NCBI GenBank assembly: GCA_003956705.1
Contig: QZCP01000048.1
Span: forward strand, 1-64,000
DNA length: 64,000 nt
From: Brevipalpus yothersi
Taxonomy: Eukaryota > Arthropoda > Arachnida > Trombidiformes > Tenuipalpidae
Reading direction: 5' to 3'
This document shows, piece after piece, positions 23,646 to 36,749 of this stretch; position 1 is the stretch's first letter, and the number at the start of each line of letters is the position of its first letter. The notes under the pieces are model-generated. The model had not been told where the DNA came from and made no database searches. It saw only the letters and a program-made list of their open reading frames with translations. Made by a program: the position numbers and the translations under genes.

Positions 23646-26600
23646 ATGATGCTTGAATTAAGGAGTGGTTCTCGGAAGTGTATCCGAATCCACTGGAAAC
23701 CAGTGATAGAGACATGGTTTTATCAGATTGTGTTCTCTTTACTCATTATATGTACCAATTGTGGCTCAATCAAACATGATAATCAACAGCGTGTCTCTCC
23801 AACAGCCTCATTATCATCATCATCTCATCATCCATTTAATTTACCGCATTCCTCAGCAACTCAGCGAGTCCGTCGGTTTGCGGATGGAGAAGAACAGCGC
23901 GGTCGGTTACGTATATTGCCAGACGAAAAAAAGCATCGTGCTGAGATGAGTAATCCATTAATATTGACATGTCAAGGAGAAAATCAAGATCCAGGCTACT
24001 TTTCCGATTTTCAATGGTATGATAAGAACGGTGAATTAATTGATGTACGTCGAAATCGCTATCGTCTGGAGCCTGGCGAAGGCCTACTGTCACTTGTGAT
24101 TCCAGACACAGAATTATCTGATAGTGGTGTGTATCGGTGTTCAGCATCATTCCAGAAAACTCGACGATTACAGGCATCAATTGAGATTGACATTTACAAA
24201 GGTATCTCATGGGATGATTGTCCTTCGGAACAATATCTCATTGCAAGAAGAAGTAATGAGAAAATAGTGTGTAAAGTTTCATCACTGCCAACATCCAAGA
24301 TCACCTGGGAAAAAGATGATAGACCGTTGAATAAGAATGAATATTCTCTCACCAGTGATGGTATTGTGGTAAGAAATCCAGTGACCAATTTTACGGCCGG
24401 CTCATTTAAAGTGACCGCATCAATATTAGAATATGGTATACTCAAAAATCGAGTGATACGAGTACAGGTTAATGAGATGCCGATGATTACATTCTTGGAT
24501 CCACACAAGGAAATTGTGGAAGGTGAGCGGGCAACCATACAGTGTAAAGCTTCTGGAGCTCCTCCGCCATTCTATCATTTTATTGATGCTCAACTACGTA
24601 ATTTGAGTCTGGAAGCTGGCTATCGAGTGGATAAAATTAATGGTGAACTTTTCATTGAATCTGTTCGCAAAGATCGGGATGAGAGTGTCGAATGTTTGGT
24701 CATCAATACTGCAGGACGAGATAGTAGACAAATGAAATTGCGTGTGCTAACTAGACCCACTTTGGTTGAATTTCGTAATAGATCCATGGTAGAAGGTTCT
24801 GCTGACCGGTGGGCCTGTAGAGTACGTGGTAATCCATTACCTAAGGTTGAGTTTGCTCGAATGGATCACAGTGTAACTCTGGATCGTTTGGATGAGAAAC
24901 CATTGCAATTGACTGATCGATTTCGTTATGAGAGTATAAAATTGAGTAACGAAGAGATAGAGTACAGATTGATCGTCGATCGAGTTGATCGTAAAGATGA
25001 TGGCTTATATTTGTGTAAGGCTAATAATTCAGCTGGAGCAGCTTCTTTTGTTGGCCATATTGAGGTTCAATATCCACCGGATCTCTCTGATACCAACACA
25101 AACATCCGGACCTGGTCAAATAATCCGGTAAATTTGACGTGTATAGCTCATTCTATACCAAATGCTACATTCTTTTGGAAATTTGGTGGCCAAGATATAC
25201 GCTCAGATGATGAAGCTTACATACAATATGATGAGGTTGGCATAAGTCGTCTTCTGGTGAGACCTAATATTGGTCGTTCAGTTTATGGTATATACACCTG
25301 TCGAGCATCCAATTCTAGGGGTGAAAGATCTGTTTTAATTAATCTAAAAGAAGTCTCTGCACCATACACACCGAATGTGAGACTACTCAGTGCTCGACCA
25401 ACAGCTTTCGAATTTGAAATAACTGATATAACCCCTGAGCTACCGATCAAAAATTATTATGTCAGATATTGGCATGACTTGGAAGTAATGAATGATGCGA
25501 AAACAATTAGATGGCCTGCTGGTAGCAAAATTTACAAACTTTCCGGTCTAACTCCGAGAACTCGATACAGATTAAGTTTTGCCGCTGAAAATGATGTTGG
25601 TGTTGGTGCTTATACTGAATTCAAGCGATTTGACACTTATCATGAATCTAGACCAGATAAAGTTGCATTTGTGTACGAAGAAAATCAAGATCGAGATCTG
25701 ACGAAAGACGGATTTGTCAGAAGTGATCTGGGTGATCAGTTCAAATTTCGATGGCATCCAGTTGAAGACAACGGTAGACAAGTGAAATACTATACAGTGA
25801 ATTATTATAAAGTTTACAGAACTGGTGATACCTATTCTGTAACTGATGATAAATATTCTGAGAAAATAGTGTCTGCCTCTTCTTCTCTCGAGTATACACT
25901 CACCAATTTGCGACCAAATACATTTTATAAGATTCAAATTTTTGCAACAAACGATATTGGCCGAAGCGATCCTTCTGATCTCATATTCCGGACATCCGGT
26001 GGTAAGTTATCCAATTTTTCATTTCACTTTCCAATTTTCATTAAGTAACCCCTAATATGGGGTGATTTACTCGGCAAAATGAATCAAATACTCCGTAAAA
26101 AACTCTTTAGCTGACAATCATGACCATGACATTAACCTTTTTGGAATCTTTCATGCTTTGATGAATTCAGGAACGAAAAAATTTAACGCTTCATCCTTTC
26201 ATCATAATATTGTTGAAATACTTCTATGAAAATTGGAAGAAAAACTTTTATGCATGTCTTAATTGAGAGATCTGTATACTTTACCATTCATCAATTAATT
26301 CCAATCGCGATTTGCTTTTCATGGTCCTAAGAATTCAGAGCTAGAGAAACTTCTCAACCAAGACCATTTAACTACTCAACAGTGTGGAAATGATCAACTT
26401 TAACAATAACCTATCTTGTACACTTTTTATCACAGCTCTCACCTCTAGTGAATGGAATCCAGGACCTGAGAATCCCGAAGATTCGTATGATCTAGGAACT
26501 GCACTTCTTTCTATAGTGGTCGCTTTGGTAGTCATATTGATTGTGATGGACATTATATTCTACATCCGATGTCGAGTGGGTGTAATGTATTTCCTTCAAA

Positions 26601-27103
26601 GTCTATGCTTTGGAAATAATCAAAAGAGCAAGTCGGACAAGTTCCGGCATCCTTGGTAAGAAGAAAAGAGAGAAGGTTGCATAAACTACTCTCTATTCTG
26701 TATTGTGTTTATGGATAAGTGAGTTTCTGAACAAAATCTACTTCAACCAAAGAATCCAGTCATGGTCTGCTCTTAAACATACTCTGACCTCTGATTTTCA
26801 ATCTACTCACCCTCTAGTTGTTTCATCTTCTTTTCCATTCTTGTTGAGAATCCAAACTTTTCTCTTGGCTCGTTTTTTTCACACGATTTGCTATTTCATC
26901 ATTTTGAGTGGAATTGAACAAGAATTGATTCTTAAATTTTCTCATCCATTAGGTTTATCATTGAGGGTTTGGGAAAAAGCTGTGATTGCTTCAAAGTTCC
27001 GTTGAAATTCTTTTTACTTTTTCTGATTTTTTTTCTTAGCATTTTGAAACCTTCAAAAGGCTATCCGATGAATCTAACTAAGGAGTCTGTAAAGACAGAA
27101 TAA
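23646..27103 (+). CDS. Fas2: Fasciclin II / NCAM-type cell adhesion molecule
   Basis: Exon 1 (23646-26001) alone encodes a signal-like hydrophobic stretch (WFYQIVFSLLIICTNC), five Ig domains and two fibronectin III domains. Ig cysteine/tryptophan pairs are visible, for example LTCQG/YRCSAS, IVCKVSS, IQCKASG/VECLV, YLCKANN and LTCIAHS/YTCRASN. FN3 motifs include LTPRTRYRLSFAAENDVG and LRPNTFYKIQIFATNDIG. Exon 2 (26436-26655) gives a transmembrane helix (ALLSIVVALVVILIVMDIIFY) followed by CRVGVMYFLQSLC, very like FasII/NCAM. A likely last exon (27040-27103) has a strong pyrimidine tract and ends ...NLTKESVKTE; its phase fits. Total about 879 residues. FasII mediates homophilic adhesion in axon guidance. 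Reading through the first donor gives a short secreted form ending FPIFIK, and reading through the second gives a stop after RHPW. Confidence 0.87.
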
Positions 27104-28107
27104 TTTTTTCAAGAAAAGATAGATTTACGAGAGCTCTCTTGATATACAAGCATTGTTAATGATGTTCTCCTACAGCCCCATTATCAGCAATTCTTCATTG
27201 ATGAAATATTGATTTTCAGTAACTCCAGCTCGCTGTTCACATTTTTTTCATTTCTCTTCAATTCTTCAAGATGATGAATTTCAATTCAGATTGCTGATTT
27301 GTTAGCTTTTTCCTTTCGATTAGACCAAGTTTGAGGCTCACAAATATATTATTCTGATATTTTTTTCTAAATTTCAATCACAGATTCTTCTCACAAAGGA
27401 GGGTAAAAATCTGATCTCGTTATGCAAAAAGTTCCATGCATTCTGAAGTGATTTATGTAAATACGGCACAAGATGGACGAAATATTTATTGAGATCCATA
27501 ATCAAGCGTCTAAGTATAAAAAAATTTCACTCATATTTCACCCTAAACACTGCTCAAAACAAATGATACAACATTGCCTTAAAGCTTCAAGTTATCTTCA
27601 GAACAATCAAAATTATCAAATATTCTGTGAGTTTCACTCGAATCATAGAAAAGTATTCAATTTTGGAAAAACTCACCGATAATCTCATTTTATCTCTAAA
27701 CAGGCTTCGTCAGAATGGTCCACCTAACTCGATTTGCCCACCTAGTCATCTATTTTTCAGTCATCGTCAAGATCGTAATGTGAAAAAAATTTATTGAAAT
27801 ATTGGAAAGGTCCATGAGTTCTCTGTGAGGATACAATATAAGGAATCCTTGAGGCCATGATCTCTCATGGCATTTGTCGTTCGCCTTATTGGATTCCCTT
27901 GTCTACATGATTAGTATACAAGAGAAAAGATGTCAGTTCAAAAATCACCAAAGCAAACTATACGAAAGATTTCTCGTCATTGTTTTCTACTTGAGCTATT
28001 GTCAACATATCTGGTAGATGAATTTTTTTCACTCAAGCAGCCATCCCTAGGCTTCAACAAACTTTTTTCAATATTCCAATCAATAAAACATTTCATCTGA
28101 TACCAAA
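27104..28107. other. intergenic between FasII-like and AK3 genes (convergent)
   Basis: AT-rich, with no gene seen. Short frames such as 27473-27682 have no splice context or familiar product. Confidence 0.4.
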
Positions 28108-28118
28108 TTTATTCGAAA

Positions 28119-29515
28119 TTATGAATCGGACTTCAAATTGAGATAATCTCCAAGATAACGATGTATTTTAGCATAAATGGCACTTGATTCCCGACCAGCA
28201 AATTCAACGAGAAGTCCACGTCTCCTGTTTGAATGAAAGTATAAGAAATTTCAGTTTTTCAGAATATGAGTGTGGAGGAGATAGTTTTGAAGCTTAATGA
28301 TAAATCTAACGATGCTATCTCAAGATTGATAAGAGATTGATGTGCCTCGGAAAGATTTGATCGAGGATAAGATCACTTCTTCACCATAAAGCTCGCAATT
28401 ACCCATTGTCAGTATTCAGACGCTGACTGCGTTCCTATGGTGAGATTGTGGAGATTATTTCTGGCAGAAGCTCACGAACATGAAAAGAAGAAATCAAGTT
28501 GATCATAAACTAAATTACGATGACGAGATACTTCAAGTTCAGAAGAAATCCGAAAATAATGTGAGTAGATGATGAAAGAAGAATAATTCGATTTACCCAA
28601 AAAATTCAAGCACAGGAAGAGTCGACTCATTATAAGTAGTCAAGCGTTGTCTGACTGCATCCGGCTTATCATCTTCTCGTTGTATTAAATCTTCTCCAGT
28701 AACATCATCTTTGAATGGTACTTTAGGAGGATTGTACTCCAGATTGTATATTCGTCCAGAGGACAGATGAATCTTTTGATGAGAAAATTGGTGAAAATTT
28801 CCATTAAAGAATGATTGTTCAATAGAATAATGCTCTGTAATGCTGTGAACTTACCCAGCGATGCTTGATACGACTGATTATCTCTTCATCAGGAACGTTA
28901 AGGTTGATGACTTTAGTCAAAGTGGTCTGTTCAAGCAATGACTGGGCTTGTTTCAGAGTTCTAGGAAAGCCATCAAGAAGCCAACTACTATCTTTAAATT
29001 CACCATTGATTGCATCCACCATCAATTTGGTTACCAATTCATTTGGGACCAGATCTCCTCGAGCAATATATGAAGCAGCTACTTTACCTTCTCCTAGATT
29101 CACATTAGAATAAAAAAGCATTAGATGAAGAAAGAAAAACGACGATTAAGATAATCATAAGAGCTGCATGGCAAACACAGCATACAGCATGTGTTGAAAT
29201 TCTCTCACAATGATCGAATGATCAATTCACGATCTGCTGAAGGTTGAGCGGTGATCAATTAATGATCAATCAAACAAATCGATACAGTTGCAGTACTAAG
29301 TGTAATCAATCGAATGTTTACCAAAATTTGAATACTAATTAGTCACAAAGAATCTATACTTTACCTGTTCCTTGAGATATTTGATTTCGCAGTACATCAC
29401 CGCACGATATATACTTAAGCTTAAAGTTGGTGACAATTTTTTGTGAGATCGTTCCTTTTCCGGAGCCAGGAGGACCCAAAATGACAAGTTTAAATAGATT
29501 GGTAATCGGATGCAT
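28119..29515 (-). CDS. AK3: adenylate kinase 3-type (GTP:AMP phosphotransferase)
   Basis: Four minus-strand exons (29515-29365, 29093-28855, 28772-28597, 28224-28119) join in phase to 223 residues, the family length. The P-loop GPPGSGKGT is at residues 14-22, followed by YISCGDVLRNQI, ARGDLVPNELV, WLLDGFPRT, and the long LID RWIHLSSGRIYNLEYNPP with DDVTGEDLIQREDDKPD and ARQRL-type arginine positions. The LID lacks the Cys4 zinc site, as in AK2/AK3/AK4. DDKPDAVRQRL and the C-terminal FAGRESSAIYAKI favour AK3 over AK2. AK3 regenerates GDP and ADP in the mitochondrial matrix from GTP and AMP. A minus-strand AATAAA lies six bases after the stop (28108-28113), implying a very short 3' UTR. The first exon with flanking intron is duplicated at 48384-48704. 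Confidence 0.93.
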
Positions 29516-30845
29516 ATTAAGTAAAAATGTATGCGTTCCACCAAAACAGTAATCAAAACAAACAACAATCGAAAGAGTACATGTAAAAAGTACTGAAAAA
29601 AGCCGGATGAGAATGTGTGTAAACAAGTAAATGATTATGATGAGTGCAAACAATAATTCAAAACAAACAGGCGTGCAGCTTCATATACAACTTACAGCAT
29701 GCGCCAAAAATTTTTGTTACGTCTTTTGGTTGCGACAAATTGTGGTCCAAATTGTGGTCCAATAGACTTTTCCCAAAGTGATTAATAATCCCTGATTATT
29801 GAACTCAATCCGAAATGTTTTCCTTTCGAATATCACACAAGTCATGTTCACAATCGAATCAACAGAATCAAAAGCAAAAGAAAAAAAGAATCGTAAACAT
29901 CTGGTGGCAATACATTTAAGCACATGAGCTCATCAAATAAAATAATTTTGTTAATTAATTTAAATTATGTGTCCAAATTATTATGATAAGAGAATGAAAG
30001 AGATGATCTTATCGTGATGAGTTGATCAATAAGAGTTAAGAAATTAGATATCTTTTTTTGACCAGCTTAATTTTCTGTAAATTTATTAGTATTTATTACA
30101 CCAAGTTACGAACTTTAATTGCTGCGTACGTATGGACTCAAAATTTTGGTACTTATGGAATAATTGATGAAAAATCTTTTCGAAATCGGTTTCAACAGGA
30201 ATTCTCTGATGAACTATTCTCTTCAAAATTGTCTCATCAAAAGGGTATTGAGTGAATAAGATCTTTTTACTTTGTGGTCAAGTTTTTGTTTGTATTCGCA
30301 ACTTGAAAGCGAACTCTTGATCTCTCTCTCTCTCTCTCTTCGAACTCATCACTCTAATGATCAAAAAATGTTTTGGTTAATGCAGCCATCAGAAAAATAT
30401 CTTTGGATCACTATCTACAATTCTAGCTGGCAATCATCCCCGATAACCATCTTGACAGATACTTTATCAGCTTTTTGTTCTGAGAATGTTTTCAGAGCCT
30501 CTAATAAGTAGGACTTTTGTGAAGCCCTTTTGAGATCATAAAAGCTTTTCGATTCATCTTCCACTCTTTTCCATGATGAGAATGAAAAAGTAAAAAATGA
30601 AAATCATGGAGAGTAAGCATTAGCCATTAAATGATTAGACGGCTCCAGAATCGAAAGGAAACTCTATAAGCATATCTGAATTGATGTCAAGATTAATTTA
30701 TAAATGATTCAATAAATAAATTGAATGTGTAAAACAAAAAGAAACTCTATTAAAATTTCTAACACCGTCTCTTGATCTATGATAGGGGATTAATTGGAGT
30801 AGAGGGATAATTCGTTTCATGATTATAAGGAAGCAGACAAGAAGA
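29516..30845. other. 1.3 kb between AK3 and the SCAPER remnant, no gene seen
   Basis: Holds the AK3 promoter region. A (CT)n run lies at 30321-30340. Short frames at 30058-30255 and 30272-30511 are not recognisable. Confidence 0.4.
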
Positions 30846-31672
30846 TCATTTTTCAAAATATTTTTTGGCTGATAACCATTTGTTTTTTGGAAAACGAAAT
30901 TTTAAACTCCAACGACCATTTGTTACTCGTGATTCGATGAGATTTTCCAGCGATTTCCGCTTTAGAGTTGCTTTAACTTGATTGTTGATCATCTCTTTGT
31001 CTATGAAAGATGACAAGATCGTTGAGCTGACTTCTTGTTCGAGAATTTGGCAATTTATCTCATTCTCGTAGCAGCAGCTGATCAGTGTAGGTAAAAGTAT
31101 TCTGGATAAATTTGAACCGCTAAAAAATTCGTACGGAAGTGAACACAATTGCTCAAGAATTGTTGGCCTTTGTCCGGTGTGAACAACGTTTTGGTTATCA
31201 ACATTATCGACTGTGCAAAATCCGATCAATAGAATAACTTCGCGCAACAGAGAATCAGCTTCCCAGTGAGTGCAGTACCATATGAGATAGTTGGCTATAT
31301 GTCGAAGTTGTAGGGATAGACCTTCTGAGCCCAAAATTGTTTTCAGCATTTTGAGATATAATAGTGCAAAATAGTTGAGCAATTGAAGTGATTCCAAAGC
31401 CAGCTCTAGAACGTGCTCAGGAGACTCTGGTGTTGGAGATTGAGGCCGTAAAGTTGATCCAGTGTTCAGTAAGGCTCCGTACATGAGAGGAATCACACCC
31501 ACAATGTGGGTCATCAGAAGAGTTATGATGAATTGCGTGTTACCCTCAGGCTCAATTTGACTAAAAAGATTTGCAAAATTTTTGATAGAGGCAAGAAGCA
31601 TGGTAAGGCAGACAATAAATGAAAGACTGTTTCGCAGTTGTCGAGCAAGGTCTTGTTCACTGTTTACCAGTC
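30846..31672 (-). pseudogene. SCAPER-like C-terminal exon, 5'-truncated
   Basis: The minus-strand frame runs from an AG at 31673-31674 to TGA at 30846 and encodes about 275 residues. It opens GLVNSEQDLARQLRNSLSFIV and contains GVIPLMYGALL, EGLSLQLRHIANYLIWYC, RPTILEQLCSLPYEFFS and LLPTLISCCYENE..CQILEQEV, which I recognise as the C-terminal region of SCAPER (S-phase cyclin A-associated protein in the ER). Full SCAPER proteins exceed 1000 residues. Only about 650 bases separate this exon from the peritrophin gene on the same strand, and no further SCAPER coding sequence is visible there. It is therefore either the 3' remnant of a broken gene or an exon cut off from its gene. The frame itself has no stop or shift. 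Family assignment is from memory of motifs. Confidence 0.6.
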
Positions 31673-32333
31673 CTTAACTATTGGCAATAGATACATAGCG
31701 AAAGTTTGTCCACAATACCGATGCAAGCCTATGTGTGTGTTCAGATAGAATAGAAAGTCATCAAGTGTTAGATAAGAATAAGGTAAATCATTTGGCCAAG
31801 GAAACAATTTTGATTCCATTGTAGCCAAGAATTGCGTGATTCTATGAGTGTCAGTTCGGCAAATTAATGAAAGTGTGTAAGTGTGTATGTATTTGATCAT
31901 TATCATGTTCGGGATCTTACTGATGTTAATCGGTCAGGATCATCTTTATTGCTTGATCACTTTATTAGGCTACACCAAGATCACTGATAGAGAGAATGGA
32001 AAATAATCTTTAGCCTTGATTGAGTTCAGAAAGTATGAATATACAACATTCTCTGACGTTTCTGAAGGGAGAGAGACAAAGGAACTAATTATCATCACGA
32101 AAAGTCGGAAAAATGAGTAATAGTGGGAAGAAAATTCTTAATGATCATTGGAAAAGGTAAATTAACAAGAAATAGAGTCCATGATTGGAGCTTTACTGCA
32201 AAAGTAATGAAACGATCATCATCACATGCACAAAGATGAGAATTCATGCAAATTAAGAGAGGTCTATTTATGAAGACATATCAGGACAAAAAGCTCAATC
32301 ATAGGGAACAAAATATTCATAAACAGATCAAAC

Positions 32334-34967
32334 TCAACTATTTGGCTCTCGACATCCACTGCTGTCAACTTGAGAAGGATAATCACAAATCAAGAGTGTT
32401 GGACTGAAATAAAGGGTTGGTGGACAATCTTTGTGCATAGCTACTCTATTTGAGCAATGATAAAATTTTGAACAATCATCTGGATCGGGATAGAGGCCAG
32501 GATCTTTTTTGTCTGCATTTTCGGGACAAACTCCTTTCCGCTCAGAGGAATCTCCTCCACTTCCGCCACCTCTTTGGGTGGTTGTGGTCATAGTCGTTGT
32601 GCTTGCCACTTCAGTTGTTGTCTCGAATTCCGTTACACTGGTGGATATATCATAGGTCTGGGGGGTTGTTACAACAATATCCTCACTTGTTTCAGAATCT
32701 GTGGTTGTGATGGCTTGGGTTGTTGTCTCATCTTTCTCCGATCGAGTGGTCATTTCATCACTCTCTGATTGAGTCGTGGTTTCATCAGTGTTCGAAATTG
32801 TTGTTTCATCAGTGTTCGAATCAGTTGTAGTTTGTTCTGATTTTGTGGTCGGTTCAGTTGGAAAAACTATTGGGTCTTCTGTTGTTCGTTCGCTTGGTGC
32901 AACTGGATCAATTTCTTCTTGAGTAGTTGTGATTGTGGTTTCATCTTTAACTGTTGTAGGCTCATTTTTAGGACTTATTGCTGCAGCAGTTGTAGTTTCA
33001 CTTTTCTCATCAATTGTAGAAGTTTCATATTCATCGCTCTGATCAGATTTTGTAGACATTGGCTCGAGATCCTCCGTCACTTGTTCAATCTTTTGTTGGC
33101 TGATCTCAGTGGTTGTTGATGTTTCAGGTTCTGGTTTCGTTTGTCTAGTAGTATCAGCGGAGGTACTTTCGGTAGTCTCAGGCTCGATTGTCTGTTGCTG
33201 AATATCTTCAACATCAACGCTTTCTGGATCAGTCACATTGGTCCACACAGATCTTCGTCTATCATCTTCCGATTGAATTGTGGTAGTTTCTCCATCATCA
33301 TAGCTCTCTGGATTAGTTACATTAGTCCACACCGGTTTCTTTTCATTCTCACCTTCTGGTGAACTTGTAGATTTATCCTCATAACTTTCTGGATCGGTAA
33401 CATTTGTCCGGACAGATCTTTCTCCATCTTTTCCTGATCGAACTGTTGTAGATTCTCCACTATCGTAGCTTTCAGGATTAGTTACATTGGTCCATACCGA
33501 ACTTTCTTTATCGTTTTCTGATTGAGTTGTCGTGGTTTCCGAACCATCATAACTCTCTGGATTGGTCACATTGGTCCACACCGGCTTCTTTTCGTTCCCA
33601 TCTTCTGGTGTGCCTGTAGACTTATCCTCATAGCTTTCAGGATTAGTTTGATTAGTCCATGTGGACTTTTTTTCAGCCTCATCTATCGAATAATCTGTGG
33701 TGGAAGGATTAGTTTCCTCGACATCAGTTGTAGTTAGATTTTGAGAGCTTGTCGTTGCTAGGCCATCTGATACCGGCTTATTATCCATGGTTGTGCTTTG
33801 CTCAGAGCTCTCTTCCGAATCAGATACTGTGGAATTTTTATCATCAAGTTTACTCGATCCTTCATCAACCTTGCTTCCATCCACATTCTCCTCATCAATA
33901 CTTTCCGCGTTTTCTAAAGATTTTCCTTCACTATCTGAACTCTTCGAATTCTCATTAGACTTATCATTTTCATTTCCAACTCTTCCACTCTCGGTTATAG
34001 AGCTAGAAGTTTGAGAAGATTCTTCGGTAGTCATCACTGACTTATCCTTTGTGACAGTCTTTTTAGTGGAAGTCGTTCGTCGAGTTGGTCCAGTGTTCTG
34101 GGAAACAGTGTCTCTCGATGACGACTCTGATCAGAAATGATAGATAGAAAAATTGTCGTCAGTATGGGCGCAGTTTATTAATGTTCTCTATATTTTTTTT
34201 TATTAGTTAATCTATAATGATAGGTCAGAGCTATGGTTCATCTAACAAGCCACATGATTGCGTCATTAATTTTTCAATGATCGATAACTAACTACTTAAT
34301 TACCTGAGAGCTCAGCCTCTCTCTTGGCCACTTTTTTGGCGTCTTTAGTATCATCAACAGCAGTTCCGGCGGAAGAAGTTTCCTCAACAGTTGAAGATGA
34401 AGCTTCCTTCTTGGTTGTGGATGAAGTCTTGGTTTCACTGGTTTTTTTCGATGTCTTACCAAAATCAGGAATAAAAATGCTGAAATCTGGAGTTGACTGA
34501 GTTGGCTTGGCGGTAGAATTGTCAGCAGCTGCTGTTGAAGCGCTATCGGCACCGATTGGAGCGAATTTGGACCAATCAAATGATGATGAAGATGCTGATT
34601 TGGCGGTACTAGAAGCCTCGGACGAAGTTTCTACTGGAGCCGAGCTGGATGAGGATGCTGGAGATGCTGGAGGTGCTGGAGAATCGTCAGCCACTGGCTT
34701 GTCTGAATCACTCTTGGCAGGCTCTTTGGTATCAGAAACTGCTTCTGAATCGCTGGCCACAGGAGCTGGCTCTTCGACGGTTTTTTTCGAAGCATCGATA
34801 ACTGTTGCATCGACCAGTGCATCGGAAGCTGGAACAATTTTGGTATCATCTGAAGTCTTGTCCTGGGTTGACTTGTCACCGGATGGTAGTTCAGGAAGAG
34901 GTGAGGCGTACAATGAGATGGTCATTGCGAACAGAACGAGACATAGAACGGGCTTGATTGACATCAT
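32334..34967 (-). CDS. secreted mucin-like peritrophin with C-terminal chitin-binding domain
   Basis: Two exons (34967-34304 and 34126-32334) join in phase to 818 residues. A signal peptide is clear (MMSIKPVLCLVLFAMTISLYA). Exon 1 is Ala/Ser/Asp/Lys-rich and disordered. Exon 2 is Thr/Ser/Glu-rich with six tandem units of about 28 residues, each starting WTNVTNPESY or a variant and most with an N-x-T glycosylation site. Residues about 755-815 form a CBM14 (peritrophin-A) domain with six cysteines spaced C-x17-C-x5-C-x9-C-x12-C-x10-C. Such proteins bind chitin in peritrophic matrix or cuticle, the Thr/Ser regions being heavily O-glycosylated. A TATA box lies about 110 bases upstream of the start. 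The earlier in-frame Met at 35012 would place the hydrophobic core too far in, so 34967 is preferred. Confidence 0.9.
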
Positions 34968-35075
34968 TTTGAGGCTATTTTGTTTCAACTGATTGACTAA
35001 TTTGACTTTCACGATTAGATGTTGCTGAGAAATCAGGTTCTTTCACAATGAGCTCATCATCTTGGTGACTTCGGG

Positions 35076-35083
35076 TTTTTATA
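35076..35083 (-). promoter_or_regulatory. TATA box of the peritrophin gene
   Basis: The minus strand reads TATAAAAA here, about 110 bases before the ATG at 34967. Initiation would lie near 35050, giving an 80-base leader. A strong TATA box fits a highly expressed secreted-protein gene. Confidence 0.55.
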
Positions 35084-35089
35084 GCCTAG

Positions 35090-36749
35090 AAGGGAGAGGG
35101 AGAGAAAATTTTGCATCGAACTCTGTGCCACTCGATCATAGCCTAATTATCTAAATTGTGCTCTTATTGCCCTCAGGATCGTAAGAAATATCTTTTTCTA
35201 TGGAAGCAATTTCAGGGCCACTTTTCCTGAGGTTTTTCCTGGATAATACATCAGATCGGGGACTTTGTTTCAGTATTGCCCTAGTTCATTATGAAGCCAT
35301 TTCGAAGTCCTCTTAGAATTCTTCTGAATTCGATGACGAAATTGAAGAGTAGACGAACTTGGCATTTCGCATTTTTCGATCAATGAATCTTTATCAGATG
35401 CAATCAGCTCGACGCAATTAATGAGAGCGTCTGATTGACGACAGTATAATCTTGCTCATGTAAACCGAAATAGGCGGAATTGTCTTCAATTTAGTGCATT
35501 TTCTTAGGTTCAAAGAAATATATGTATTCGAAAAATACCTCACTCTCGGTGCTAATAGCGTCAAATCGAGTCAAATAACTTCCCGCTCAAGATTTATCAT
35601 CATAACGACTAAGATCTCCGCTGAGTTTGATAATTATCGAAGCGATGATTATCAGCAGGAACTGGAGATGTACAATAAAAGATTGCATCGCTTGACTCAT
35701 TGGAATCAGAAATGTGCCTAGAATTATTCACATGAGCTAATATCTCATGATCATGCGTTTGTATATGATCATCAAGTCGCATAAGCTGTTTTCTCAGAGA
35801 AGCTGAGAGGAAAATAAGTTGACTAATCAACCCTTTTGCTCACATAAAAGTTTTTTCAGTTAAAAATTTGAAATGAACTCAAATTAGATATTTCTTCTGA
35901 TGATGAGATATCGCTGTTCATACCGGTAATTAAGTGTTCTGTTGGTGAGAATTCCATTCTAAGAAGCAGCCAAATGTCGAATACACCATCGATTGCCCCA
36001 ATCACTGTGAATTTAACCATAGAATGTCGGTGTGGATCAAAATTACACCGAGTTTGGGAGTACGAATAAAATATTCGATAAAAACAAGACCGATCGTATA
36101 AACCTGATAATTTTTGCCATCAAAAGAGAATGCTGAGTGACGATTAAAAGAAATTATAAATTTTTCTTAATCCTAGAGATCTTTTTTATTGCATTTTTTG
36201 CAAAATTGAGTATAACTCACAACCAAATTTGAACTCAAATTTGTTAAGAAGAAAGTTATTCTCGGATGCTTGAGTGTTAAAATTAAAAACTGGAAGAAAC
36301 CAGAGAGTAGTCATGCTTGAAGACAGAAAGTCTAATTGGATAAAATAAATGGACACTGAAAATTTGTCAGAAGTAGAAAATTAATGTCTTCTATACTCAT
36401 AACTGATAGTGTGTGAGTGCTAGAAATTCAATATCTGATTGCAAGAACAAAACATTGAAATGAATTCTCTGAAAACAGTATGATATCGGAAAGAATGAGT
36501 GATAGCAACAGAAAGGATTGAAAATGGAATACGAGATGGTATATTTTGGGTCAGCATTCATCAGGTTTTGGCGACAAGTCAGTATTTAGATGACATTTAA
36601 AAGGAGTGATGGAAGATGAATGATGATGAGCTGATGTCTGGTGACAGAGAGAGAGTTGCTTGTCCATGTATCCTTTGTACATCATGTGTATATGACCGTG
36701 ATGACTTGATCTGAATAGATCAAAATAAAACCATCAGAATCAAGCGTGA
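35090..36749. other. 1.6 kb intergenic, no gene seen
   Basis: Lies between the peritrophin promoter and the end of the next minus-strand gene. Short open frames (35494-35721, 35609-35830) overlap each other on opposite strands and lack splice context. Confidence 0.4.

Noticed and set aside
31664..31906. Minus-strand frame ending TFAMYLLPIVKDW next to the SCAPER exon
   Set aside because: It is in a different phase from the SCAPER frame, and no splice pair joins them. It looks partly protein-like, but I could not assign it, so it is not listed as a gene.
32574..34014. Cys/Ser-rich plus-strand frames opposite the peritrophin
   Set aside because: Antisense shadows of the Thr/Ser repeats.
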